From Bacillota bacterium (GTDB taxonomy: Bacteria; Bacillota; Bacilli; Paenibacillales; Paenibacillaceae): DNA of 64,000 nucleotides. The translations under genes were made by a program, and so were the position numbers. The stretch lies in contig JAEWPC010000059.1 in assembly GCA_023460795.1 (NCBI GenBank), forward strand, positions 62,001-126,000. Reading direction: 5' to 3'. Of this stretch, positions 24,378 to 33,373 are shown in pieces. A model generated the notes under the pieces. That model was not told the DNA's origin. It made no database searches and saw only the letters and a program-made list of their open reading frames with translations. Every line of letters begins with the position of its first letter. Position 1 is the stretch's first letter.

Positions 24378-25279
24378 CTGTCCTCCCTCCCGGTTCCGAT
24401 TCCCATGGATTTAATATAGGCAAAGTTCAGAATCATCAAAACGACGAAAAATATAACCGACATGGCCGATGCGTATCCCATATCGAAATGCCCGAAAGCC
24501 GTACGGTAAATATACAAAACGATGGTCAAGCCTATATCTCCGGGCGTATTGCCGTTCGCCCATAAAACATAACTCTCGCCGAACGATCGCAAACCGCCGT
24601 AGGTTAATATCGTTGTAACGAAAATGAGGATTGGCTTTATTCCCGGCAAAGTCACATTCCGAAATCTTTGCAGCGCGTTTGCTCCGTCCACATGCGCGGC
24701 ATCGTACAATTCCTTGGATATCGTCTGCAACGCGGATAAGAAATAGAGGATATTCAGCCCCAACCAGCGCCAAGTGGAGGTAAGCACCAACACGATGATT
24801 CCCGTTACCTTTGAATCGAACAGCCAGTTTTTAGCTTCCTTGTTGAAAAACTGCATCAATACATTTAGCGGCGTATCCGGGTTCCCCGCCAAAAATAATC
24901 TAAAAAAAATACCCGCGACAATAACGGAGGTCAAGGCGGGAATATAAAACGCCGATCTGAACATATTTCTGTACGGCGTCAGTTTTTGATTTAATACCAT
25001 GGCCAATAGCAACGGCACAGTAATATTCACGATCACAATGCCTATTGTGAATCCCAAGGTTGTCCAAATCGCGTTTTTGATATGGGGGTCCGTCAGGACT
25101 CTTTCATAATTATCCATTCCCACGAACCGATACGAAAAAATTCCTTCCAGCTTATAAAAGCTGCGATAAATCATATCCAGCATTGGATAGAGCATAAAAA
25201 CCATAAAAGCGATGATAAACGGAGCGCAAAAAAAATAGGGCGCCGTTCGTTTCGTTATCATTTTTCCCATATCACCCAT
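24374..25279 (-). CDS. carbohydrate ABC transporter permease (MalF-like)
   Basis: A 301-residue CUT1 permease. The N-terminal cytoplasmic stretch (KMITKRTAPYFFCAPFII) leads into six helices. The EAA loop is ELYDAAHVDGANALQRFRNVTLPGIKPIL. It forms a heterodimer with the next permease. On the minus strand it lies about 100 bases after the binding-protein gene, and the gap carries a hairpin that probably lowers its expression relative to the binding protein. Confidence 0.92.
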   Translation of the reverse strand: MGDMGKMITKRTAPYFFCAPFIIAFMVFMLYPMLDMIYRSFYKLEGIFSYRFVGMDNYERVLTDPHIKNAIWTTLGFTIGIVIVNITVPLLLAMVLNQKLTPYRNMFRSAFYIPALTSVIVAGIFFRLFLAGNPDTPLNVLMQFFNKEAKNWLFDSKVTGIIVLVLTSTWRWLGLNILYFLSALQTISKELYDAAHVDGANALQRFRNVTLPGIKPILIFVTTILTYGGLRSFGESYVLWANGNTPGDIGLTIVLYIYRTAFGHFDMGYASAMSVIFFVVLMILNFAYIKSMGIGTGREDR

Positions 25280-25333
25280 GATCCTTTCTTCAAGGAATTC
25301 GCTAAGCTGTCTGCGTAGAAGGACATATTAAAA

Positions 25334-25366
25334 CAAGCTGCCACAATATGGTTTTGCGGCAGCTTG
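25334..25366 (-). terminator. intra-operon attenuating hairpin
   Basis: CAAGCTGCC/GGCAGCTTG with a 15-base loop containing further pairing (CAA.../...TTG), followed on the minus strand by TTTTAA. It lies just after the solute-binding-protein stop. Such partial terminators typically let the binding protein be made in excess over the permeases. Confidence 0.6.
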
Positions 25367-25379
25367 AGCCCGAATATTG

Positions 25380-26708
25380 TTACTTGGAATTTTTGATTTG
25401 ATCAGCCGCGCTTTTTAACGCTTCTTCAGGAGACGCGCTCTTTTCGCTTAACACCTTAAACAGTAAGTCGCCGGACACGATGGTGTTCGCTAAAGAAAAT
25501 TTAGGCGAAGCCGTAATGTTGGAGGTATGGAATTTATCTTTCATCCCGATGACAATTTCAAAGATATCCTTGCCGAAGTATTCCGTAAATTTATTGTCTT
25601 GTTTCATGACATCGCTATTCCAAATATCCCATCTTAGCGGATCAAAGCCCAGGACGTTCCATATCTTACCGGCGCCATCCGCGCTGATTTTGGCTTCCGC
25701 CAAAAAGCGTTTCGCCAAGTCCTGGCTTTTGGATAAGGATGTAACGCTCGTTGCCGTTCCGCCAAATACCGGATATACGCTGTCTTTATCCCAAACGGGA
25801 GGAGCCGCCATCTGCATATTGCCGGACAATTCGGGCATATAGTCCGTGAACCTTCCCATATACCACATACACTCCAGCATGGAAGCCGCTCCGCCCTTAC
25901 CCATATATCCGTAGTATTCTTCCGTATGGAATCCGCCGCCAGGCGTGGTGACCGCGGTTCCGTCCGCCAGCATGCCCAACATAAAATCAAGCACCTTAGC
26001 GTTTACATCGCTATCAATGGTAATATTTCCTTGCTCGTCAAAGTAGTCTCCGCCCATTTCGCCCGCCATGATGTAGTAGCTCCAGGAATCGTTCACTTCG
26101 AACGTAATGATCGGTTTACCGGTAGCCTGCAGCACTTTTTTGCCCGCCTCATGCAAGTCTTCCCAAGTCACGATGTCTTCGACTTTTACGCCGGCTTGAC
26201 CTAAAATTTCCGTATTATAAAACATCATGGGAGCGCCTACATGATATTCAATGCCGTAATAGTTGCCGTTATACTTGTAGATATCGAGAACAGGCTCAAG
26301 GAAGCTTTCCTTTTCAGGTTCGATCACATCATTCAGCGGAACGAACACATCCTCGCCGCCTTGCATAAAATCGCTGAATTTGGCAACGTTTACATCTACG
26401 ATATCAGGAGCCCCGTCGCCGGATTGCAAAGTAATCAACAATTTGCTATGCATGTCCGCGATCGGATAGGTTTCCGTTTTCAATTCAATCTGTTCTTCGG
26501 GATGCTTTTCATTCCAGGTTGTCGCGGCATCCTGGAAGAACTCGGAATGCTGCTCCACATAAGTCCAAAAAGTTAAATTTGTTTTTTCGGCAGGGGGAGC
26601 CGCCGATCCTTTTTCGTTGGCCGAATTTGAAGGAGCATTGGAACTACATCCGGCGATAATCGTAATGAATACGGTCAGCACCAACATAATGATCATTTTT
26701 CTGTTCAT
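25380..26708 (-). CDS. sugar ABC transporter substrate-binding lipoprotein
   Basis: A 442-residue cluster-1 (COG1653) solute-binding protein. The signal peptide ends in the lipobox IIAGC with Cys21 for lipid attachment, followed by a Ser/Ala/Pro-rich linker. The mature domain starts NLTFWTYVEQHSEFFQDAATTWNEKHP and has the usual PDIVDVNVAKF, WEDLHEAGKKV and FGGTATSVTSLSKSQDLAKRFL elements. It captures an oligosaccharide or related solute for the two permeases downstream and is preceded by a kinase/AraC pair likely to induce it. GGAGG lies before the start. Confidence 0.92.
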   Translation of the reverse strand: MNRKMIIMLVLTVFITIIAGCSSNAPSNSANEKGSAAPPAEKTNLTFWTYVEQHSEFFQDAATTWNEKHPEEQIELKTETYPIADMHSKLLITLQSGDGAPDIVDVNVAKFSDFMQGGEDVFVPLNDVIEPEKESFLEPVLDIYKYNGNYYGIEYHVGAPMMFYNTEILGQAGVKVEDIVTWEDLHEAGKKVLQATGKPIITFEVNDSWSYYIMAGEMGGDYFDEQGNITIDSDVNAKVLDFMLGMLADGTAVTTPGGGFHTEEYYGYMGKGGAASMLECMWYMGRFTDYMPELSGNMQMAAPPVWDKDSVYPVFGGTATSVTSLSKSQDLAKRFLAEAKISADGAGKIWNVLGFDPLRWDIWNSDVMKQDNKFTEYFGKDIFEIVIGMKDKFHTSNITASPKFSLANTIVSGDLLFKVLSEKSASPEEALKSAADQIKNSK

Positions 26709-26812
26709 AGTACCCTCCTGAATAAAAAATTTTTAAGTCAATATTCATTTTAAATTCAGGGCATTTTTTGTACATTAATTGCAGAATCCAATATTCTTAT
26801 TATTTTGTCCTC

Positions 26813-28378
26813 TTATTCTTCTTCGCGAGATATGCTTTTTTTATAATCCGAAGGTGAAATGCCGAACTGTTCCTTGAACAGGATGTAGAAATAGTTGTAA
26901 TTTTGGATGCCGATCTCAAAGGCGATCTCTTGCAACGAAAGCCTCCCCTGCAAGATCATTTCCCGAGCATGATGCATCTTCATTTGGTTTACGTAGGTCA
27001 CCAGACTTAGCCCCGTGCTTTTTTTAAACGTTCTGCTCAGGTAAGAGGTGCTCACAAGCAACGCATCGGCAACCTCTCGCAAGGTTACTTTTTCTTTATA
27101 GTTTTCTTCGATGTACTTCATTGCTTTTTCCGAAATGGAGTGTTTGGAGAAGGTGTATCCTTTTTTTCTCAATTCCTTCTGCAAGTTCAAGCAAACTTGA
27201 ACCAAGTATATTTTGATTTCCTCGTACGCGGAAAAGGATAGCGATACTTCATAAGGCTGCTCGTTGGCAAAGATATCTTTCTCGTCCAGATGCAAATTTT
27301 TGATTTTTCTTTTTAAGAACATCACAATCTCCATGTACAGCGCTTGAACCCATAATCTTGACAGATGCCTGTTTGTCAGATTAGCGAAGAAAACTTCAAA
27401 ATATTGTTTAACGTCCTGCTCTTTCAAGTACAACACTTCATTCAGTTGCATGAGATTATCGTCGTCCAGTACTTTATCGGGTTCTTCGATTCCTTCCCGG
27501 TGGATAGTGAACTTTTTATTCCCTTGAAAATAATGTTCAAGCAGAATGGTTTTATTGGCTTGTTTTTGCTTTTTAATATTTTCGATACCGCGAAACCTAT
27601 CCGATACGGCAAATGACACATCCAAGTTGCAAAATCTAAACAAGGTAGCCTGGATCTGTGTCATGATTTCTTCGATCTCTTTTCTAGACTTTTCTTTGGC
27701 GCTGAAAGCCAGCAGGAATAAACCCGGTTCCAGCGGTATGATAAAATAGTCGCGATAATATTTAATGGTCTCGTCGATGATAATTCTCACGGTCCGCTCA
27801 TCCGTTAATACCGCGTTCGATTCGTCAAAATGACAGTCCATCCCGCCGATCGCCAATATCATATCCCCGTGCAGCCACGACAGCTTTAATTTTTTTAATA
27901 GCTCCTCCGGATTCTCGATATCCGTATATTCGTCTACGATTTTATATAGCAGGTCATCCTTGCTCTCGTCCGCCGAGTACGATAGCTTATCCTGTTTCTC
28001 GTTGCCTATTTCCCGAATCATCGATTTGATCAATTCATTAATGCTGTCGTAGGTTATACGATGCTTCAACAGATAATCCTTGGCGCCGTTTTTCAGACTT
28101 CCTCTGACATAATCGAAATCCTCGAATGCGCTCAAGGCAACCACTTTAATAGACTCATCCATTTCATGGATATAATTAATGAGCTCGACGCCTGTCATGC
28201 TGGGCATACGGATATCGGTAAATACGATGTCCGCTTTATATTCCTTAAGCAATTCCACGGCTGCTTTGCCGTTATTCGCCTCGGCAATCAACTCGCATCC
28301 CAGCGCATCCCATTCAATCATCTTTTTCAAGTCAACCAACACAAGGGGATCATCGTCTACCAGCATGATGTTATACAT
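26813..28378 (-). CDS. response regulator with AraC-type DNA-binding domain (YesN-like)
   Basis: A 521-residue transcription activator. The receiver domain (1-120) has the acidic pocket VDDD (7-10), phospho-acceptor D55 in FTDIRMP, and lysine in LLKH. A long middle region (120-410) with coiled helices is followed by a double AraC HTH at 415-515 (VTLREVADALLVSTSYLSRTFKKSTGLSLVTYVNQMKMHHA...LQEIAFEIGIQNYNYFYILFKEQFGISPSDYKK). It partners with the overlapping kinase upstream (eight-base overlap) and likely activates the adjacent sugar ABC operon. Confidence 0.93.
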   Translation of the reverse strand: MYNIMLVDDDPLVLVDLKKMIEWDALGCELIAEANNGKAAVELLKEYKADIVFTDIRMPSMTGVELINYIHEMDESIKVVALSAFEDFDYVRGSLKNGAKDYLLKHRITYDSINELIKSMIREIGNEKQDKLSYSADESKDDLLYKIVDEYTDIENPEELLKKLKLSWLHGDMILAIGGMDCHFDESNAVLTDERTVRIIIDETIKYYRDYFIIPLEPGLFLLAFSAKEKSRKEIEEIMTQIQATLFRFCNLDVSFAVSDRFRGIENIKKQKQANKTILLEHYFQGNKKFTIHREGIEEPDKVLDDDNLMQLNEVLYLKEQDVKQYFEVFFANLTNRHLSRLWVQALYMEIVMFLKRKIKNLHLDEKDIFANEQPYEVSLSFSAYEEIKIYLVQVCLNLQKELRKKGYTFSKHSISEKAMKYIEENYKEKVTLREVADALLVSTSYLSRTFKKSTGLSLVTYVNQMKMHHAREMILQGRLSLQEIAFEIGIQNYNYFYILFKEQFGISPSDYKKSISREEE

Positions 28379-30191
28379 GGTTCGTTTCCCGCCTTTTTAT
28401 CGGTAATTTAATCGTCAGGGTTGTATATTTATTTTCCTCGCTTCTCATTTCCACCCCGTATTGATCCCCGAATAACAGTTTTATCCTGCTGTTTACGTTC
28501 CCGATTCCGATTCCGGTGAATCTTTCTTTCCCCTTATTCTCTTTATCCCGCAAAATTTTCGAAAATTCGCTTTGCGCTATTCCTACGCCATTATCCGTTA
28601 TCTCAAAAATCATATTGCGCTTTATCTGATATCCGCTAATCTCGATTAATCCTCTTCTATTGGAAGGTTCTATGCCGTGCACAATGGCGTTCTCCACGAT
28701 CGGCTGCAGAACGAATCTGGGCATCAAATTATTCTCGATTGCAGCGTCGATCTTAAAATGAACATCGAATTTGCTCATCAATCGATAGTCCTGAATGGTC
28801 ATGTAATTTTTCAACAATTCTATCTCGTCGGAAACCGTTTGCAAGTTGTCGTCGTTTTTCATACTGCCTCGCAATAAATCAATAATGGCATTCACAAGCG
28901 TTACAATCGAAAATTCGTTTTTCATTTTGGCGATAAAAGAAATCATATTCAACGTATTCGCCAAGAAATGAGGGTTGATTTGCGCTTGCAGGGCTTGGAT
29001 CTCCAGTTTTCTTTTCTGCCTTTCGGCTTTGCGTATATCATCGAGGAGCCTGCTTATCTCTTTGGCCATTCGGTTAAATTGTTTGGCCAGTATGGTAACT
29101 TCGTCATTGCCGTCTTCCTTCAGGCGTATATCCATACGGCCGGATTCGAAAGCTCTAATGCCGACTATCGTCCTTTTGATCGGCGAAATAATGCTATAGG
29201 ATACAATAACGGTAATCATAATTCCAAAGACGATTCCAAAAATACCGACATAAATAAAGTTCTGCATGATCGGTCCTGAATCCGAATGCAAGTAGGCAGA
29301 CGGAACAATGCTGATCATAACCCAATTGCTGTTAATCATTTTGTTGTAAACCATGCTGTCCTTATTGTCCGTCTCAAGCAGGTAGCGATCATCCCCTATG
29401 CGGTTAATAATGTCTTGATTCTCGAAGACGTTTCCGACTTTAACGGATTCATCAGTTGATGAAATAACGATGTTATGATTGTCCAGCACGAACGTTTGGG
29501 CAGACATATTATTCGACAAGTCTCTGTAAATGCTTTGTATTTTTTTCTCGTCGATCGTCATCAGCATATAGCCGATAATGTTTCCGTCTTTTTTCATCTT
29601 GATTGCCTTGCCCAATACGATGTTTTTCCTCTCGACGGTAACTCCGGAAGCGATTCTTTCTTCATAGTCTTCATTCATAGCTTTAAAAATGGCTCTGCCG
29701 TTGCTTTCATGGCTTTCTTGCAAGATTTGTTTTAAATGATCCGACTTCAAATTCAAGCGGAAGGCATCGCTGCCATAAACGTTAACCGCATCGCCGTTCA
29801 AAGTATATAACGTGATCTCCGAAACGATATTATCGAAGACGTATTTGCTGCTCATTTTTTCCGTAATCAGCGCTTTGGTATTGAATTTCATTCTATCGGT
29901 GTATTGCCGATAATTGATCAGGATGTCCTGAATTTCATCCATATAGCTGATTTCGATGCTGTCGTTTCTGACCTTCTCTATTTTTTCTTCTATGTTGGAG
30001 CTGATTTGAATGAACATAGACTCCAAGGAATTGCTTATTCCTTCTTGAATCACCTTGCTGCTTTTGTTGTATAACAGGATTCCATAAATCATAATGGGCA
30101 GCATGGTCGCAAAAATGAACATGATCAGCAACCGGTTGAAAATTTTGATGTCCCGCAGAAGAGAGGTTTTTTCCTTCCATTTGTTCAACAA
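28371..30191 (-). CDS. sensor histidine kinase (YesM/HPK7 type)
   Basis: A 606-residue membrane kinase. Helix 1 is at ~19-40, followed by a large extracytoplasmic dCache-like sensor with VLDNHNIVISSTDESVKVG, helix 2 near 305-325, a HAMP domain (ISPIKRTIVGIRAFESGRMDIRL), then the His_kinase domain with phospho-His in QINPHFLANTLNMISF and a HATPase domain (NAIVHGIEP, ITDNGVGI, GIGIGNVNSRI). The start appears to be TTG at 30191, behind GGGGGGATATAGGA. It likely senses the sugar or its binding protein and phosphorylates the overlapping regulator. Confidence 0.92.
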   Translation of the reverse strand: MLNKWKEKTSLLRDIKIFNRLLIMFIFATMLPIMIYGILLYNKSSKVIQEGISNSLESMFIQISSNIEEKIEKVRNDSIEISYMDEIQDILINYRQYTDRMKFNTKALITEKMSSKYVFDNIVSEITLYTLNGDAVNVYGSDAFRLNLKSDHLKQILQESHESNGRAIFKAMNEDYEERIASGVTVERKNIVLGKAIKMKKDGNIIGYMLMTIDEKKIQSIYRDLSNNMSAQTFVLDNHNIVISSTDESVKVGNVFENQDIINRIGDDRYLLETDNKDSMVYNKMINSNWVMISIVPSAYLHSDSGPIMQNFIYVGIFGIVFGIMITVIVSYSIISPIKRTIVGIRAFESGRMDIRLKEDGNDEVTILAKQFNRMAKEISRLLDDIRKAERQKRKLEIQALQAQINPHFLANTLNMISFIAKMKNEFSIVTLVNAIIDLLRGSMKNDDNLQTVSDEIELLKNYMTIQDYRLMSKFDVHFKIDAAIENNLMPRFVLQPIVENAIVHGIEPSNRRGLIEISGYQIKRNMIFEITDNGVGIAQSEFSKILRDKENKGKERFTGIGIGNVNSRIKLLFGDQYGVEMRSEENKYTTLTIKLPIKRRETNHV

Positions 30192-30338
30192 TCCTATATC
30201 CCCCCGATAAAACGAATAAAATTCTATGATCTACAGGAGAAGAGACTGAAAGCGCTTGCAAATAGGCGTGTGTCGATTATATCATCTTATCTTTCGTCCT
30301 GAATATTGGAATTCTCCGATACGGTTCATTCACATGGA

Positions 30339-30368
30339 AGAACCCCGATCGCAAGAGATCGGGGTTCT
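30339..30368 (-). terminator. intrinsic terminator of the secreted-protein gene
   Basis: Perfect 12-base stem AGAACCCCGATC/GATCGGGGTTCT with loop GCAAGA, 18 bases beyond the end of the minus-strand secreted protein gene. On the minus strand it continues into TTCC rather than a long T-run. Confidence 0.65.
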
Positions 30369-30385
30369 GTGTGAGGGTATATCCG

Positions 30386-31111
30386 TCAGTTAAGCGAGAT
30401 GGAAGAGACGCTGCCGTTCTTCGCAAAGTCTTTCGAATAAGACACCGTCGCCTTCGCCGTTGTCGTACCGCTCGGGGTTTTGATCGTTATCGTAGGTGCG
30501 GAAGAGTAGCCGGAGCCGGGGTTCGTGATGGAGATTCCCGTTACAACGCCGTCTTTCACGATCGCGGTGGCGGTTGCCGGAGTGATCTTCCATGTTTTCG
30601 ATTTCTGCCCGTTGTACCGATAGTAGTTGGATACTTCGTCCAATCGTTCGTTCGTGATGCCATAAGGAGCGAGCACCTTCAACAGCGCGGCTTTGTTGCT
30701 CTGCGCCTCTTCGGCGGTCGGGCCGCCGCTGCTCAACTCGGCAGGCGTTACGCCGCTGAACGCCTCGCGGAACACTTCGGTCGGAACCCCGAGCGCCGCG
30801 GCGATAAGGACGACCGGTCGGCCGTGATCTTGCGGATCGGTGTCGTAGCCTCCCGAGATCGTAACGGATACGGTGCCATCCTCCGAAGTAGTGACTGTAG
30901 TCAGGTTGCCGGACGCAGGAGCGCCGGTCGGAGCGGCAGCCCGGCCTCCGTTAGCGGGTCCCGGCGGCTTAGGCGGGCGAACGCAATCCTTCTGTCCCGA
31001 TGGTGCCGCCGCCGAGGCGGGATAGGAGCCGTCAAGAGCCGCGCCTCCTCCGATGATGATTGCTGACGTTAACAATACCGCCATCCATTTTGCCGATTTC
31101 GTCATATTCAA
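30386..31111 (-). CDS. secreted protein of unknown function
   Basis: A 241-residue exported protein not recognised as a named family. A signal peptide (SAKWMAVLLTSAIIIGGGAAL...ASAAA, about 1-36) is followed by a Pro/Gly/Ala-rich linker (37-65), then a region GGYDTDPQDHGRPVVLIAAALGVPTEVFREAFSGVTPA. The C-terminal ~70 residues (ATATAIVKDGVVTGISITNPGSGYSSAPTITI) look like the 'GsGYtsaPtv.i' beta motif seen in surface and adhesion proteins. It is divergent from an OmpR/kinase pair with direct repeats between them, so it is a likely target of that system. Confidence 0.65.
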   Translation of the reverse strand: MNMTKSAKWMAVLLTSAIIIGGGAALDGSYPASAAAPSGQKDCVRPPKPPGPANGGRAAAPTGAPASGNLTTVTTSEDGTVSVTISGGYDTDPQDHGRPVVLIAAALGVPTEVFREAFSGVTPAELSSGGPTAEEAQSNKAALLKVLAPYGITNERLDEVSNYYRYNGQKSKTWKITPATATAIVKDGVVTGISITNPGSGYSSAPTITIKTPSGTTTAKATVSYSKDFAKNGSVSSISLN

Positions 31112-31166
31112 TCTCTTCCTTCCCTAGTGAATTTGTCTTGCTTGAACCCGATGTTACTAGAATTTG

Positions 31167-31183
31167 GTGAAAATATAGTGAAA
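31167..31183. promoter_or_regulatory. 11-bp-spaced GTGAAA direct repeats (probable response-regulator site)
   Basis: GTGAAA at 31167 and again at 31178, with a GCGAAAG following, lie in the 134-base gap between the divergent secreted-protein gene and the OmpR-type regulator gene. The 11-base period fits tandem binding of an OmpR-family dimer, suggesting autoregulation and control of the secreted protein. Confidence 0.4.
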
Positions 31184-31245
31184 GCGCGAAAGCGATCGAA
31201 TATACTCTTGGGTAACAATGACTCCGGAAGAAGAGAGGTCACGAT

Positions 31246-31920
31246 TTGAAAATATTACTCGCGGAAGACGATGTCCGGTTAGGCGAACTGATCGCGCATA
31301 TGATGAAAAGAAAAGCCGGTTATACGGTCGACTGGGTGACGACGGGCAGCGAAGCGTACGATTACGCAACCGCTTCCAGCTACGATGTGATCGTCCTCGA
31401 TTGGATGATGCCGGACGGGAACGGTCGCGACGCTTGCGCGAAGCTGCGCAACAACGGGTATGCCGGAGCGATTCTGATGCTGACGGCGAAGGACACGCTG
31501 CGGGATCGCGTCGAAGGTCTGGACGCGGGCGCCGACGATTATCTAGTGAAGCCATTCGAGATCGAGGAGCTGCTCGCCCGCGTCCGGGCGTTGACGCGCA
31601 GAACGTTCGTTCCTCTTCAAGAGGACGTGATCCGGATCGGCGAGCTCGAGCTCCATAGGAACAACCAGACGGTGAAGAGCGGCGGCGTAGAAGTCCAGCT
31701 TTCTCCCCGAGAGTTTCAAATCCTTGATCTGCTCGTGCAGAATAGGAATCTTACGCTGTCTCGAGAAGTCATATTGGACAAAGTATGGGGGCTGGACGCC
31801 GACGTGAACTTGAAGACGATCGATGCGACCGTCAAATTCATTCGCAAGAAGCTCGGGTCCTCCCCTTCGCGGGAGCTCATTAGGAGCGTGAGAGGCGTTG
31901 GGTATCGCGTTGAAGCATAA
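31246..31920 (+). CDS. OmpR family response regulator
   Basis: A 224-residue two-domain regulator: receiver with AEDD (6-9), D52 in VLDWMMPDGNG and K101 in LVKPF; winged-helix effector domain from ~125 (VQLSPREFQILDLLVQNRNLTLSREVILDKVWG...TIDATVKFIRKKLG...IRSVRGVGYRVE). The start is TTG at 31246 behind AGAGAGG. The kinase gene begins inside its 3' end. The pair resembles Gram-positive systems responding to envelope or metal stress, but the signal is not evident. Confidence 0.92.
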   Translation: MKILLAEDDVRLGELIAHMMKRKAGYTVDWVTTGSEAYDYATASSYDVIVLDWMMPDGNGRDACAKLRNNGYAGAILMLTAKDTLRDRVEGLDAGADDYLVKPFEIEELLARVRALTRRTFVPLQEDVIRIGELELHRNNQTVKSGGVEVQLSPREFQILDLLVQNRNLTLSREVILDKVWGLDADVNLKTIDATVKFIRKKLGSSPSRELIRSVRGVGYRVEA

Positions 31921-33277
31921 GGGAAGCTTGTTCAAGAGGCGGAAGGCGGGCGGCGATCTGTTCGCCATGACCCGCAGGAAGCTGACGCTTCATTATAGCG
32001 GCATGCTTGTTTTATTCCTGAGTCTGTTCATCATCGGCGTATACGCGCTCTTGTACACGGTGATTTGGAGCGAGCAGAGATCTGCCCTGGGCGCCATCGC
32101 GGATAGCGAGTTTACGGCGCTCAAGCATTGGAGCGAGCAAGACGGCGATTCGAGCCGTCCGGCCCCTCGCGAAGTGGAGGATGCTTTCTCGATCAGCAAC
32201 GATCAGTCTTTCTATTATTTGATCGGCGCCGGCGGGAACGTCCAGTTGGGCGGCGAGATGCAGCCTCGACTGCGCGAGCAGGTGATGCAGGCGATCTCGG
32301 AAGGGGCGTTCGAGAAGGACGAGTATACCCGATTGACGTTGCAGACGTTCAGCGGCGGGTCGGCAAGCGATTCGCGGTTCCTGGTTACCTCCCGGGAGCT
32401 GTCGTGGAACGGGAACCAGAGCAGCATGCTGTATATCGGGAAAGACGTTACGTTCCAGCATCATTTATTCAGATGGCTCCTTCTTCTGCTGGTCGGAATG
32501 TCGATTCTGTTCTTCGCGGTCGCCGTGTGGTTCAGTATCTGGATGTCGCGCAAAGCGATGGTCCCGATCGCTCGTTCCAACGCGAAACAGAAGGAGTTCG
32601 CGGCGGATGCTTCGCATGAGCTGAGAACGCCGCTAAGCGTGCTTCTGACGTCGATAGAAGCTCTCCAGCTTGAGCTCGAACCATCCGCCTCGTACAGTCC
32701 TCTAGCGAATAACCTCCTTGCGGGAATGAAGGAGGAGGTCGGGGCGATGACGAAGCTGACGGGGGATTTACTGCAGCTGGCCCGTTCCGATTCCGGCGAG
32801 CTTATGATCAACCGATCGCCGTTCCATGTAGGCACGGCGGCGCGCAAGGCGATCGATCGCCTTCGACCGTTGGGGGAGAAGAAGCACATTGAGATCGAAC
32901 TGGCTGCTCCGGCAGATTTCATCGCCGAGTGGGACGAAGAGAAATTCACCCAACTGCTTACGCTGCTGGTCGATAATGCCGTGAAATATACGCCCGAGAA
33001 CGGCACCGTGCAAGTGAATCTTGCCGACATGACGGTAAAGGGGGAGCGGTTCATGACCGTAGAGGTCAAAGACAACGGGATAGGCATCGCGCCCGAAGCG
33101 CTTCCCCGTATTTTCGATCGTTTCTACAGGCAGGACAAGTCGAGATCGCGGCACATCGGCGGACACGGCTTAGGGTTAGCGATCGTTAACGATATCGTGA
33201 GCTCCGCGCGCGGAGACGTCCGTGTGGAAAGCGCCGTAGGCCAAGGCACTACTTTTGCGGTTCGCCTGCCGTTGTAA
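31898..33277 (+). CDS. sensor histidine kinase (HisKA type)
   Basis: A two-helix membrane kinase of about 440-459 residues. Helix 1 (YSGMLVLFLSLFIIGVYALLYTVI) is followed by an extracellular segment of roughly 130 residues, helix 2 (LLLLLVGMSILFFAVAVWF), a dimerisation domain with phospho-His in KEFAADASHELRTPLSVLL, and a HATPase domain (LVDNAVKYTPENG, EVKDNGIGI, GGHGLGLAIV). Several starts are possible: TTG 31898 or 31910 overlapping the regulator, or ATG 31967, which would place helix 1 near residue 10; the sequence does not settle it. It partners with the regulator just upstream. Confidence 0.9.
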   Translation: MGIALKHKGSLFKRRKAGGDLFAMTRRKLTLHYSGMLVLFLSLFIIGVYALLYTVIWSEQRSALGAIADSEFTALKHWSEQDGDSSRPAPREVEDAFSISNDQSFYYLIGAGGNVQLGGEMQPRLREQVMQAISEGAFEKDEYTRLTLQTFSGGSASDSRFLVTSRELSWNGNQSSMLYIGKDVTFQHHLFRWLLLLLVGMSILFFAVAVWFSIWMSRKAMVPIARSNAKQKEFAADASHELRTPLSVLLTSIEALQLELEPSASYSPLANNLLAGMKEEVGAMTKLTGDLLQLARSDSGELMINRSPFHVGTAARKAIDRLRPLGEKKHIEIELAAPADFIAEWDEEKFTQLLTLLVDNAVKYTPENGTVQVNLADMTVKGERFMTVEVKDNGIGIAPEALPRIFDRFYRQDKSRSRHIGGHGLGLAIVNDIVSSARGDVRVESAVGQGTTFAVRLPL

Positions 33278-33280
33278 GCG

Positions 33281-33294
33281 CGATGACGTCATCG
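33281..33294. promoter_or_regulatory. 14-bp perfect palindrome
   Basis: CGATGACGTCATCG, immediately after the kinase stop and about 80 bases before the next kinase start. It could be an operator for the 33374-36309 pair or a small hairpin; no T-run follows, so it is not a terminator. Confidence 0.3.
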
Positions 33295-33373
33295 ATTGAC
33301 AGTTGTCGAAGGCTAGCCCTAAAATACAGCTAAGTTCGTTTGATTTCGTCGATTCGACAGAGGGGGATCGTCT

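Noticed and set aside
30371..31066. A 231-codon arginine-rich plus-strand frame
   Set aside because: Exactly antisense to the secreted-protein gene, which has a signal peptide and normal composition.
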